Position numbers and translations under genes: made by a program. Positions 1-7,724 of a stretch of 64,000 nt of DNA are shown piece by piece. Position 1 is the stretch's first letter. Each line of letters begins with the position of its first letter. The DNA is from Mesorhizobium sp. J428. GTDB lineage: Bacteria; Pseudomonadota; Alphaproteobacteria; Rhizobiales; Rhizobiaceae. The notes below the pieces were generated by a model. The model ran no database searches and was not told where the DNA came from. It was given only the letters and a program-made list of their open reading frames with translations. The stretch lies in NCBI RefSeq assembly GCF_024699925.1, contig NZ_JAJOMX010000001.1, positions 1,402,001 through 1,466,000 of the forward strand, written 5' to 3'.

Positions 1-2
1 AC

Positions 3-317
3 ACGCCCTTCGGCACAGGCCGGCCCTATTCGCGCGGCCAGCTCATCAAGACGCTGCGCGAATCAAACTTCACCCCCGGTCCCTTCTCGGAGGCGCTGTT
101 CTTTCCGCCGAGCCATCGCCGGGCGGTCCTGCGTCTGCATCACTATCTCGAGCGGGCCGGACGGCGCTTTTGGCCGATGTTTTCCGGCGTGATCGTCGTC
201 GAGGCGCAGAAGCGGCTCTATCAGGGCATCCCCGTCAGCCGGCGCGCCTCGCGCCGTGTTTTCGTGCCGGTGCTCAGTCCGCAGGGCGCCGGACGCAGTT
301 CGTTAACCGATCGGTAA
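3..317 (+). CDS. C-terminal part of a class I SAM-dependent methyltransferase (gene starts before the window)
   Basis: An open frame runs from the window edge to TAA at 315-317 and gives 104 residues. The visible part contains a segment reading SRGQLIKTLRESNFTPGP, a basic aromatic stretch around LHHYLERAGRRFWP, a GVIVVEAQK strand typical of the last strand of a Rossmann methyltransferase fold, and a basic tail. This resembles the carboxyl end of the methyltransferases found near gloB and metA in Rhizobiales. The SAM-binding motifs lie outside the window, so the substrate cannot be inferred. The assignment rests on general resemblance only. Confidence 0.5.
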   Translation, partial: TPFGTGRPYSRGQLIKTLRESNFTPGPFSEALFFPPSHRRAVLRLHHYLERAGRRFWPMFSGVIVVEAQKRLYQGIPVSRRASRRVFVPVLSPQGAGRSSLTDR

Positions 318-359
318 CCATCTTGTCGCAGCATTCTCCCGGGCAAATCGGGGAATAGC

Positions 360-560
360 ATGCAGATCACCCGCTTCGACGACCGGCGCGTCATAGGTGC
401 CATCATCGCACAGCTTTCGGAGCTGGGCTGGGAGCTCGACGACCTCGACATGCATCTGAGCCTTCACGGCCCGGTCGATCTCGACTTGCTGCAGGAATGC
501 ATCCGGGAAGCCAACGAGGCTCGGACGGATGCATCGCTGCCCTTCGCCCGGGCCGCCTGA
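360..560 (+). CDS. Small hypothetical protein (66 aa)
   Basis: ATG at 360 to TGA at 560. Codons are strongly G/C-ending, as in neighbouring genes, which supports real coding. The protein is soluble and acidic, with a hydrophobic stretch (VIGAIIAQLSELGWELDDLDM) that could form one amphipathic helix, and has no signal peptide or cysteine-rich motif. It lies 42 bases after the methyltransferase on the same strand and could be co-transcribed with it. The downstream metA gene is convergent. No family is recognised and no function is proposed. Confidence 0.55.
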   Translation: MQITRFDDRRVIGAIIAQLSELGWELDDLDMHLSLHGPVDLDLLQECIREANEARTDASLPFARAA

Positions 561-611
561 TTGGATCCTGCGTTCTGCTTCCGCGCGACGGTTGTCGCAC
601 GGAGGCAAAAG

Positions 612-1550
612 TTACGCCGTCACGAGCGCCGGGCGCTGACCGATCTTGTCCAGCTCGAACGATGTCGTCTGGTAGACCTGGTTGATCCAGTTGCCGAACA
701 GAAGATGGGCGTGCGAACGCCAGCGGTTGAGCGGCGGCCGGCTCGGATCGTCGTCCGGATAGTATTCGTGCGGTATCGCGATCGGCGTGCCCGCGGCGAC
801 GTCACGATCATATTCTTCCTTCAGCGACGTCGAGTCGTATTCGATGTGGTTGAACATATAGAGCCGGTTGCCGGTCCGTTCGGCAACGAGGCATGGGCCG
901 GTCGCATCTGATTCCATCAGCAGTTCCAGGCTCGGCGCGGCGGACACGTCGGCACTCTTCACCTCCGTCCAGCGCGAGACCGGAATGGCGAAATCGTCCG
1001 AGAAGCCGGCGAGGTAAGGCGACGCCGGGGCGTTGTTGGTGTGCCTGAAGACCCCGAAGGCCTTCTGGTCCAGCGGATATTTCGGGACGCGATGGAAGTG
1101 CCAGGCGGCCGCCATGGCGCCCCAGCAGATGAAGAAGGACGAGTGCACGTTCGACTTCGTCCAGTCGAGAATACGGGTCAGTTCGTTCCAGTAGGACACC
1201 TGTTCGAACGGCAGCAACTCGATGGGCGCCCCAGTGATGATGAAGCCATCGAACTTGCGCTCCGCGACCTCCTCCCAGGTCTGGTAGAAGGAAATCAGGT
1301 GCTCCTCGGACGTGTTACGAGCCTTGTGGCCGCCGATGCGCACGAGCGACAGCTCGACCTGCAGCGGAGACGCTCCGATCAGGCGCGCGAACTGTGTTTC
1401 GGTGCGGATCTTGTTGGGCATCAGGTTCAGGAGCCCGATCTGCAGCGGACGGATGTCCTGGCGCAGCGCCGTCCGCTCGTCCATCACGGACACACCCTCA
1501 CGGACGAGGATTTCCCGGGCGGGAAGCTGATCGGGTATCTTGATCGGCAT
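612..1550 (-). CDS. metA: Homoserine O-acyltransferase, probably acetyl-CoA specific (MetA family)
   Basis: Acylates L-homoserine in the first committed step of methionine synthesis in the cytoplasm. The product is 312 aa, normal for MetA. The start [10 protein letters not shown] at 1550 is the conserved MetA start and has GGAG six bases upstream; a longer frame to 1655 would run through the leader hairpins and is rejected. The catalytic cysteine is C142 (FICWGAM), and the His/Glu pair lies in MFNHIEYD (H235, E237). Residue 111 is glutamate ([10 protein letters not shown]); in this family Glu111 is associated with acetyl-CoA use and Gly111, as in E. coli, with succinyl-CoA, so homoserine O-acetyltransferase activity is inferred. 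Expression should fall with SAM through the SAM-II leader upstream. Confidence 0.95.
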   Translation of the reverse strand: MPIKIPDQLPAREILVREGVSVMDERTALRQDIRPLQIGLLNLMPNKIRTETQFARLIGASPLQVELSLVRIGGHKARNTSEEHLISFYQTWEEVAERKFDGFIITGAPIELLPFEQVSYWNELTRILDWTKSNVHSSFFICWGAMAAAWHFHRVPKYPLDQKAFGVFRHTNNAPASPYLAGFSDDFAIPVSRWTEVKSADVSAAPSLELLMESDATGPCLVAERTGNRLYMFNHIEYDSTSLKEEYDRDVAAGTPIAIPHEYYPDDDPSRPPLNRWRSHAHLLFGNWINQVYQTTSFELDKIGQRPALVTA

Positions 1551-1560
1551 CGCAAACTCC

Positions 1561-1597
1561 AAACAAAAACCGGCCTGCGGGTCGCGCAAAGCCGGTT
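1561..1597 (-). terminator. Intrinsic terminator in the metA leader
   Basis: Read on the minus strand, AACCGGC (1591-1597) pairs perfectly with GCCGGTT (1568-1574); an inner TGCG/CGCA pairing extends the hairpin. The stem is followed by TTTTTGTTT, directly before the metA Shine-Dalgarno. It sits between the SAM-II aptamer and the start codon, so it is positioned to act as the expression platform. The motif GCGAC in the loop region (1581-1585 in plus coordinates reads GTCGC) is complementary to bases 1605-1609 just after the aptamer, a possible antiterminator contact (inference). Confidence 0.75.
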
Positions 1598-1609
1598 GCA
1601 ATCTGCGAC

Positions 1610-1664
1610 GGCCCTTTAGCGACTTGTTTAACGTGGCTGCAAGCCGACCGGCCAAATCACCACG
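1610..1664 (-). promoter_or_regulatory. SAM-II riboswitch aptamer of metA
   Basis: On the minus strand the segment shows the SAM-II (metA/SAM_alpha) signature: P1 CGTGG (1660-1664) with CCACG (1632-1636), the conserved blocks GATTTG, GGCTTGCAGCCACG, GTTAAACAA and GCTAAAGG in order, and a pseudoknot between GGCC at 1650-1653 and GGCC at 1610-1613. This class binds S-adenosylmethionine and lowers expression of methionine genes in alphaproteobacteria. It lies about 60 bases upstream of metA, with a terminator hairpin in between, which points to transcriptional control here. Confidence 0.9.
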
Positions 1665-1676
1665 GGTTCACGCACC

Positions 1677-1705
1677 ACATAGTCCCGCCCGGAGCGGGCG
1701 TCAAT
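1677..1705 (-). promoter_or_regulatory. metA: Predicted sigma-70 promoter of metA
   Basis: On the minus strand ATTGAC (1700-1705) is followed after 17 bases by CTATGT (1677-1682). This resembles the rhizobial housekeeping promoter (CTTGAC, 17 bp, CTATAT). Transcription would start near 1670, only a few bases before the SAM-II aptamer, which fits. The call is by pattern only. Confidence 0.5.
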
Positions 1706-1744
1706 GGGACGGCGAACCGGCACAGCCGGCCCGCCGCGTCCCAT
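1704..1744 (-). terminator. Hairpin downstream of the MFS transporter gene
   Basis: ATGGGAC (1704-1710) pairs with GTCCCAT (1739-1744 region) around an inner CCGGC/GCCGG pair (1717-1721 and 1725-1729). The hairpin begins immediately after the stop codon of the transporter gene. There is no clear run of T, so it may stabilise the transcript end rather than terminate transcription. Confidence 0.4.
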
Positions 1745-1745
1745 C

Positions 1746-3098
1746 TCATGCATCGATGTCGACGTTCCTCGTCTCCTTGCCGACCAGCAACGCGCCCAGG
1801 GTGATGAGCGCCATGACCGACAGGTAGACGCCCACCCAGAAGGGACTGCCCCCGCCCGCGCTCCAGAGCGCCACCGCCACGAAGGGAGCGACGGCAGCAC
1901 CCAGGATGGAGGAGACGTTGTAGGAGACGCCCGAGCCCGTATAGCGCACATTGGCCGGGAACAGCTCCGGCAGCAGCGCGCCCATCGGACCGAAGGTCAT
2001 GCCCATCAGCGTGAAGCCGAGGATCAGCCAGGCCAGCACGCCGGGCGTGCCGAGCGAAAGGAGCGGCACCCAGCACAGGCCGAACAGGGCGATGCCCGTC
2101 GTGACCCAGATGAGTGTCTTGCGGCGGCCCCAGCGATCGGCCCAGGGGCCGGACACCAGCGTGAAGATGCCGAAGAAGACGACGCCCACGATCATCATCA
2201 GCACGAAGGTCCGGTAGTCGTAGCCGAGGCCCGGCACCGCCGCTGTAGTGGCCGCGCGACCGTAGCTGAGCGAGAAAGTCGTCATCAGGTAGAACAGCAC
2301 GTAGGTCGCAAGCATGTAGAGCGTGCCGAGGATCAGCTCCTTCCAATGGTCGCGGAACGCGGCCGCGAGCGGCAGCTTCTGCACCTTGCCCTTCTTCACG
2401 GTGTTCTCGAAGGCCGAGCTCTCGACGAGGTTGAGCCGCACCCACAGGCCCACGGCGACCATAACGATCGAGAACAGGAAGGGAATACGCCAACCCCAGT
2501 TTAGGAAGGCTTCGGAAGGCCGCGAGGGATCGTCCGACGGCATCAGCGCCGCGATAATCAGGAACAGCCCATTGGCGATGATGAAGCCGATCGGCGCGCC
2601 GAGCTGCGGGAAGGTACCGAACACCGCCCGCTTGCCGGCCGGCGCGTTCTCGGTTGCAACCAGCGCTGCGCCGCTCCACTCGCCGCCGAGCGCGAAGCCC
2701 TGTGCGAGGCGCATGATCACCAGCAGCGCGGTGGCAAGCCACCCGGCGGTCTCGTAGGTCGGCAGCGCTCCGATCAGGAAGGTGGCGATGCCCATGGTGA
2801 GCAGCGCGCCGACAAGCGTGATCTTGCGGCCGCGCCGATCGCCGAGATGGCCAAAGAAGATCGCCCCAAGCGGGCGCGCCACCATGGCGGCGCCGAACAC
2901 CGCGAAGGAGGCGAGCAGCGCAGTCGTCTCGTTGCCCGCCGGGAAGAAGAGGTGCGGGAACACGAGCACGGCGGCCGTGGCGTAGACGTAGAAATCGTAG
3001 AACTCGATCGTCGTGCCGACCAGGCTTGCGAGAATGACGCGCGAGCGCGGATTGGCTGGCGCTGCGTGTCCGGCATTGGCCGTCGCGATGGTCGACAT
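1746..3098 (-). CDS. Major facilitator superfamily transporter, metabolite:H+ symporter (MHS) type
   Basis: 450 aa with about twelve hydrophobic segments. The loop 2-3 motif GHLGDRRGRK and its repeat in the second half (ADRWGRRKT) are the MFS signatures. The N-terminal TIEFYDFYVYA motif and the RLAQGFALGGEWSGAALVATE motif in TM4-5 are typical of the MHS subgroup, which includes ShiA, KgtP and ProP-like carriers of organic acids, osmolytes or shikimate. ATG at 3098 has AAGGAG about 8 bases upstream. It is transcribed alone and followed by a hairpin. The substrate cannot be inferred from sequence; adjacency to metA is not known to be meaningful. Confidence 0.9.
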   Translation of the reverse strand: MSTIATANAGHAAPANPRSRVILASLVGTTIEFYDFYVYATAAVLVFPHLFFPAGNETTALLASFAVFGAAMVARPLGAIFFGHLGDRRGRKITLVGALLTMGIATFLIGALPTYETAGWLATALLVIMRLAQGFALGGEWSGAALVATENAPAGKRAVFGTFPQLGAPIGFIIANGLFLIIAALMPSDDPSRPSEAFLNWGWRIPFLFSIVMVAVGLWVRLNLVESSAFENTVKKGKVQKLPLAAAFRDHWKELILGTLYMLATYVLFYLMTTFSLSYGRAATTAAVPGLGYDYRTFVLMMIVGVVFFGIFTLVSGPWADRWGRRKTLIWVTTGIALFGLCWVPLLSLGTPGVLAWLILGFTLMGMTFGPMGALLPELFPANVRYTGSGVSYNVSSILGAAVAPFVAVALWSAGGGSPFWVGVYLSVMALITLGALLVGKETRNVDIDA

Positions 3099-3385
3099 GG
3101 ATATGCTCCTTGGGAGGTCGGCAGAATCTGGCCTGGAGCGCCGCTTGCGCTCCGCTGCTGCCGCACGTCATGGTCCGGGATTGCGGCTGCGCTATCAAAA
3201 TGACGGCCTCTCTTGAAGGTCCGATCCTGCATAGCCGCCATGCATGGTCGCCCGGGCGCGACAGGCGCATCCGCCGAAGAAGGCGGCCTCTGCAACAAGA
3301 TTTCCCTCAAGAGGGAAGTCCGACACACGCGCCGTTCAAAATCGGTTGTCTGATTTTGACATACACCCTTGTGGGGAGGCAGGGG
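3099..3385. other. Intergenic region without a recognised gene
   Basis: Spacer between the divergent MFS gene and the subtilase-like pseudogene. It should hold the MFS promoter, but I see no convincing -35/-10 pair and no strong hairpin. Open frames crossing it are not supported by start sites or codon use. Confidence 0.4.
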
Positions 3386-3895
3386 ATGACACGCAGGTAT
3401 GGAGCTAAGCGGCGTTATGTCGTCCTGCCCGGCGCGGGCGTGACGAGCGAAACCATGCCGTCCTCGGTGGCCGGCATGCGGGCGGGGATCGTCAAAGTCG
3501 CTGCGGACAACATCGGCCGCTACGGGCATTTCAGCGCCAACGCCATGGTGGCGGCCGCCCGCTCGGTCAGCGACGAGCTCGGCGAGGCAGTCGGCAGCAA
3601 CGACTTCGAAGTCGTGTCGCAGCGATTTCCCGACGGCCCCGCCGTGGTCGCGATGACGCATGCGGGCAGACTCGCGCTGGAGGCGGCCAATCCCGACCTT
3701 CGCGTGCTGCCGATCACCAAATACTACCTGCCAGGCCGCAAGCCGCGGCGCGTGCGGCCGGCGCCATGCCGAGCGGCATCAGCGCTGTCGACGGTACTGG
3801 CACGATCTTTTCCGCCGACGCCAAGCAGCATTTCCTGGCTGGAGAGGTCAACGGGCACCAGAACGGCAAGGGCGTGACCGTGGGCATTGTCCATC
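3386..3895 (+). pseudogene. Remnant of a subtilisin-like (S8) serine protease, frameshifted and truncated
   Basis: ATG at 3386 opens a frame that reads as an N-terminal propeptide (MTRRYGAKRRYVVLPGAG through LPITKYYLPG). After about 3740 sensible coding continues in another frame (AAGAMPSGISAVDGTGTIFSADAK) and reaches NGKGVTVGIV near 3870-3890. GKGVTVGIV is the strand that normally leads into the catalytic Asp (DTG) of subtilases; here the next residues are HRH and the similarity stops. So there is one frameshift and the catalytic domain is lost. The S8 identification comes from this short motif and is moderate. Confidence 0.5.
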
Positions 3896-4016
3896 GCCAT
3901 AGGCCCGCAGGGAGGCGAAGGAGCGTCCGATCGCCCCGCCCGGTCGCGCCCCCCCTTCCCCCACCCCACCAAAATCCGCTAAAGGCACGCGTCTTCTCGA
4001 ACAGGAACCGCCCGCC

Positions 4017-5114
4017 ATGTCCGCAACCCTTCGTCCCGAGCCCAAACCCGGCGTGATGGACATCGCGGCCTACGTACCGGGCAAAAGCGCGGCCCCTGCC
4101 GGCGTGAAGCTTCACAAGCTCTCCTCCAACGAAAACCCGCTCGGCGCTTCGCCCGCTGCCAAGGAGGCGGTGAAGGCGCTGGCTGAAAAAATGGAGTTCT
4201 ATCCCGACGGCGCCGCGACGAAGCTGCGCGAGGCAATCGGCGAGGTACACGGGCTGAACCCTGCCAACATCGTCTGCTCGAACGGATCGGACGAGATACT
4301 CGGCCTGCTGGCGCAGACCTATCTCACGGCGGGCGACGAGGCGATCATCACCGAGCACGGCTTCCTCGTCTACAAGATCTACACCCAAGCCGCGGGCGCT
4401 GTGCCCGTGACCGTCCGGGAGAAGGACGCGACCACCGACGTCGACGCGATCCTCGCCGCCGTGACGGACCGAACCCGCATCGTCTTCCTCGCCAATCCGA
4501 ACAACCCGACCGGCACCTATATCCCATTCGACGAGGTGCGCCGCCTGCATGCCGCCCTGCCGAAGAACGTGCTGCTGGTGCTGGACGCGGCCTATGCCGA
4601 ATTCGTGCGCCGTAACGACTATGAGTCCGGCATCGAGCTGGTCTCCTCGACCGAGAACGTCGTGATGACCCGGACCTTCTCCAAGGTGCACGGGCTGGGC
4701 GGCATCCGCCTCGGCTGGGCCTACTGTCCGGCCCACATCGCCGATGCGATGAACCGCATGCGCGGCCCCTTCAACGTCAACGCCGCCGCGATCGAGGCCG
4801 GCATCGCCGCGATCCGCGACCGTTCGCACGTCGAGCGTTCTGTCGCGCACAACGAGCAGTGGCTGGCCTGGACGACGGAAGAACTGACGAAGCTCGGCCT
4901 GACGGTGACGCCGTCGGTCGGCAACTTCATCCTGATCCACTTCCCGGCCGGCGAGGCGCATTCGGCCGCGAAGGCCGACGATTATCTCACCGCCCGCGGC
5001 TATGTGCTGCGCCGGGTCGCGGCCTACGGCTTCCCCAATGCGTTGCGCATGACGATCGGCACCGAGGAGGCCAACCGCGGCGTCGTCGCGGCGCTGAAGG
5101 ACTTCCTCAAATGA
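4017..5114 (+). CDS. hisC: Histidinol-phosphate / aromatic aminotransferase (PLP fold type I)
   Basis: 365 aa. Transaminates histidinol-phosphate in histidine synthesis; members next to tyrosine genes often also act on aromatic keto acids. Visible HisC motifs: SSNENPLG (37-44), the PLP-phosphate region SNGSDE (88-93), NPNNPTG (160-166), DAAYAEF (190-196, D190 and Y193 contact PLP) and the Schiff-base lysine K223 in [15 protein letters not shown]. The stop overlaps the ATG of the downstream dehydrogenase (ATGA), indicating translational coupling and a role in phenylalanine/tyrosine synthesis, possibly in addition to histidine. Confidence 0.9.
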   Translation: MSATLRPEPKPGVMDIAAYVPGKSAAPAGVKLHKLSSNENPLGASPAAKEAVKALAEKMEFYPDGAATKLREAIGEVHGLNPANIVCSNGSDEILGLLAQTYLTAGDEAIITEHGFLVYKIYTQAAGAVPVTVREKDATTDVDAILAAVTDRTRIVFLANPNNPTGTYIPFDEVRRLHAALPKNVLLVLDAAYAEFVRRNDYESGIELVSSTENVVMTRTFSKVHGLGGIRLGWAYCPAHIADAMNRMRGPFNVNAAAIEAGIAAIRDRSHVERSVAHNEQWLAWTTEELTKLGLTVTPSVGNFILIHFPAGEAHSAAKADDYLTARGYVLRRVAAYGFPNALRMTIGTEEANRGVVAALKDFLK

Positions 5115-6046
5115 CCGAGCCGCAGTTCGAGAAGATCGCGCTGGTCGGCATCGGCCTGATCGGCTCGTCGCTGGCGCGCGTCATCCGCCGCGAGGGGCTG
5201 GCGAAGCATATCGCCATCTCCACGCGCAGCGCCGCGACGCTGAGGCGCGCGGAGGAGCTCGGCCTCGGCGACAGCTATTCGACCGATGCGAAGGAAGCGG
5301 TGCGCGACGCGGACTTGGTCATCGTCTCGGTTCCCGTCGGCTCGTCGGGCGCGGTGGCCGAGGAGATCGCGCCGGCCCTGAGGCAGGGCGCGATCCTGAC
5401 GGACGTCGGCTCGACCAAGGGCTCTGTCATCGCACAGATGGCGCCGCACGTGCCGGCCGGCGTCCACTTCATCCCGGGGCATCCGCTGGCGGGCACGGAG
5501 AAGTCGGGACCGGACGCGGGATTTGCCGACCTGTTCGAGAACCGCTGGTGCATCTTCACGCCTCTGCCCGGCACCGACCCGGCAGCGCTGGAGAAGCTGT
5601 CCTTCTTCTGGCGCGCCTGCGGATCGAATGTCGACGTGATGGACGCCGAGCACCACGACCGCGTGCTGGCGATCGTCTCGCACCTGCCACATATCATCGC
5701 CTACAACATCGTCGGCACGGCGAGCGATCTCGAAGAGGTGGCGGAAGGCGAAGTGATCAAATACGCCGCCTCCGGCTTCCGCGACTTTACCCGCCTCGCC
5801 GCGTCCGACCCGACCATGTGGCGGGACGTGTGCCTGCACAACAGGGACGCGATCCTCGAAATGCTGGCGCGCTTCTCCGAAGACCTTGCCTATCTGCAGA
5901 AGGCGGTGCGATGGGGCGACGGGGAGAAACTGTTCGACCTATTCACCCGCACGCGTGCCGTCCGGCGTTCGATCATCGAAGCCGGCCAGGAAGTGGACGT
6001 GCCCGACTTCGGCCGCCAGGTCGTGGCGCATCCGCCGAAATCCTAG
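5111..6046 (+). CDS. tyrC: Prephenate/arogenate (cyclohexadienyl) dehydrogenase
   Basis: Oxidative decarboxylation of prephenate or arogenate in tyrosine synthesis. 311 aa from ATG 5111, which overlaps the hisC stop by 4 bases; the longer frame to 4859 lies inside hisC and is rejected. The N-terminal Rossmann motif reads [25 protein letters not shown] and [15 protein letters not shown] are the dehydrogenase signatures containing the catalytic histidine, and [17 protein letters not shown] starts the all-helical dimerisation domain. There is no ACT domain, so feedback control would differ from the B. subtilis type. A perfect hairpin (6052-6079) follows the gene. Confidence 0.93.
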   Translation: MTEPQFEKIALVGIGLIGSSLARVIRREGLAKHIAISTRSAATLRRAEELGLGDSYSTDAKEAVRDADLVIVSVPVGSSGAVAEEIAPALRQGAILTDVGSTKGSVIAQMAPHVPAGVHFIPGHPLAGTEKSGPDAGFADLFENRWCIFTPLPGTDPAALEKLSFFWRACGSNVDVMDAEHHDRVLAIVSHLPHIIAYNIVGTASDLEEVAEGEVIKYAASGFRDFTRLAASDPTMWRDVCLHNRDAILEMLARFSEDLAYLQKAVRWGDGEKLFDLFTRTRAVRRSIIEAGQEVDVPDFGRQVVAHPPKS

Positions 6047-6051
6047 TGCCC

Positions 6052-6079
6052 CTCTGCCCTTCGCGCGAGAAGGGCAGAG
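6052..6079. repeat. Palindrome between convergent genes
   Basis: CTCTGCCCTT (6052-6061) and AAGGGCAGAG (6070-6079) form a perfect 10-bp inverted repeat around an 8-base loop. It sits exactly between the tyrC stop and the convergent 79-aa gene and could act as a bidirectional terminator, although it lacks T-tracts. Its composition resembles the longer palindromic mosaics at 7.6, 13.7 and 14.6 kb. Confidence 0.6.
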
Positions 6080-6319
6080 CTAAGCTCTCATCTTCTCCAG
6101 CCAATCCTTTCCACATCCGCGATCGTGGATAATCGCCAGCGGGTCCTGGTGGTCGAGGCGGGAGCAGAGCCGGTAGACCTCCAGTGTCTCGGCGTTCATC
6201 AGTCCGCGCTTGTAGAGGGCCATCGCTGCCGCATAGCGCGCCCGGCCGGACCACGTCTCGCCGAGCGGCGTGCGGACCAGCGCCCAGTTCTCCGCGAGTT
6301 CGGCATCGTCGTCCGACAT
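6080..6319 (-). CDS. Small conserved-looking protein coupled to the GcvT-like gene (79 aa)
   Basis: ATG at 6319 overlaps the stop of the upstream GcvT-like gene by one base (TGATG), so the two are translationally coupled. The protein is soluble, with WSGRARYAAAMALYKRGLM and a C-terminal HDQDPLAIIHDRGCGKDWL segment containing one Cys and several His/Asp residues. No domain is recognised. Position and coupling suggest an accessory subunit or helper of the aminomethyltransferase-like enzyme (inference). Confidence 0.65.
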   Translation of the reverse strand: MSDDDAELAENWALVRTPLGETWSGRARYAAAMALYKRGLMNAETLEVYRLCSRLDHQDPLAIIHDRGCGKDWLEKMRA

Positions 6320-7537
6320 CAGAAATCACCTGGCGGCGTCAGCGTGCGTCGCGCGAGCTTGACGAAGGGGCGTTCGACGATCTTCGCGCGCTTCATCAGC
6401 TTCTGGTAGCGCAGCTCGCGCATGGCGTAGATCTCGACCCAGAGATCGTCGACGATCTTCGTGCCGTAGGGCCGTTCCAGACTGGCAATCGCAATATTGC
6501 GCTTGCCCGTCGGCGACCAGACGCCGGCCGTGACGATCCCCGCCTCCTTCGTCTTCCGATGATAGACGATCACGTGTTCGGCCGGGACATTGCCCTCGAT
6601 CTCCAGGCCGACCAGCACATGCTTCAGCGTACCATCGCGCCGCGCGCGCTCAATGGCGCGACGGCCATTGAAATGCGGCTTGTCGAAATCGACCATCCAG
6701 TCGAGCCCGATCTCATCGGGCATCCTGACGCGGTCGGCGCGGACGGCGTGCTCGGCCGTGGTGAAATCGGTATTGGCGACGATGAATCCGGTCTCGATGC
6801 GGGCGCGGTTGAGCGCGGTGTAGCCAATGGCGCGGATGCCGCGCAGCTTTCCCGCGACGAACAGGTGATCCCACAGTGGCAGCGCAAGATTCGCGTCGAC
6901 AAAGAGCTCGTAACCGAGATCACCGGTGAAGCCGGTGCGTGAGATGGTCACCTCGCCTGCGGGGAAGTGAAAGACGCGGATGTCGAACGGCTTCATCGTC
7001 TCGATACCGACGAAGCCCGCATCCTTGAGCGCCGCGCACGACATCGGCCCCTGCACCGCAAGCCCTGCGATTTCCTCGGTCTCCTCGCGCACGCTCACAT
7101 CGAAGCCGATAGCGCTATCGAGCAGCCATGGCAGGTGGCGCTCCTGGCAGCAGAGGCGGAAGCGGGTGGCGGAGAGGCGGAACAGTGTGCCGTCGTCGAG
7201 GACGTGGCCCTCGTCGTCGCACCAGGCGGTACTGCACCTTGCCGGGCTTGAGCTTTGTCACATTGCGCAGTGTAAGCCGGTTGCAGAACACCTCCGCATC
7301 CGGCCCCTCGATGCGGTATTTCACCATCGGCGAGATGTCGAACACCGCCGTCTGCGAGCGGATGGCGAAATACTCCATCTCCTCGTCCCACAACGAATGC
7401 GGCGCCTTGTAGCCGGCCCAGGAATACCAGTCGTTCTGCTGCGACAGGGCGGCGAGGCGGGGATGGAACGGGGATTCGAGGCGCAGGTTCTCGATGTGGG
7501 ATTGCGCGGCGCGGCGAGTGGCGAGAGCGTTCGTCAT
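6319..7537 (-). pseudogene. GcvT-like aminomethyltransferase (folate-dependent), interrupted by a frameshift
   Basis: Two adjoining minus-strand frames together encode one GcvT-family protein of about 405 aa. The N-terminal part starts at ATG 7537 (MTNALATRRAAQSH) and reads well through FDISPMVKYRIEGPDAE to KPGKVQY near 7230. There the frame changes: removing one C (about 7226-7229) restores AWCDDEGHVLDDGTLFRLS and continues through VQGPMSCAALKDAG and TGFTGDLGYELF to PPGDF at 6319. The family binds tetrahydrofolate and moves one-carbon units from aminomethyl or N-methyl donors. Neighbours are two FAD oxidoreductases upstream on the same strand. Either a real mutation or an assembly indel; both halves retain normal codon use, suggesting a recent or artefactual event. 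Confidence 0.8.
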
Positions 7538-7567
7538 GGCGATGTAGAGCTCCTTCGCGCTGATGAC

Positions 7568-7696
7568 GCCCCCTCCACCACTTCGTGGTCCCCCTCCCCC
7601 GTAAACGGGGGAGGATCCAGGTCACACCGGCGGTGCTGCCGCGGATCCTCCCCTGCGAAGCGGGGGAGGGGGACCGCCGAAGGCGGTGGAGGGGGC
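7568..7696. repeat. Large inverted repeat made of nested GC-rich palindromes
   Basis: Outer arms CCCCTCCACC (about 7569-7578) and GGTGGAGGGG (about 7684-7693) enclose smaller palindromes: CCACTTCGTGG, CTCCCCCGTAAACGGGGGAG, and CTCCCCTGCGAAGCGGGGGAG. The whole element can fold as one long hairpin. It lies in the gap between the GcvT-like gene and the upstream FAD oxidoreductase, inside what is otherwise one transcription unit. Elements of this look are common intergenic mosaic repeats in rhizobial genomes. Confidence 0.75.
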
Positions 7697-7724
7697 GCGA
7701 GGTCGACCTGTTGAAACACGGCCA

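Noticed and set aside
1657..3270. Longer minus-strand frame over the MFS gene
   Set aside because: Different frame from the MFS gene, Arg-rich translation without TM helices.
7564..7700. Possible CRISPR array or phage attachment site
   Set aside because: The repeats are inverted rather than direct and have no regular spacers; no cas genes are present.
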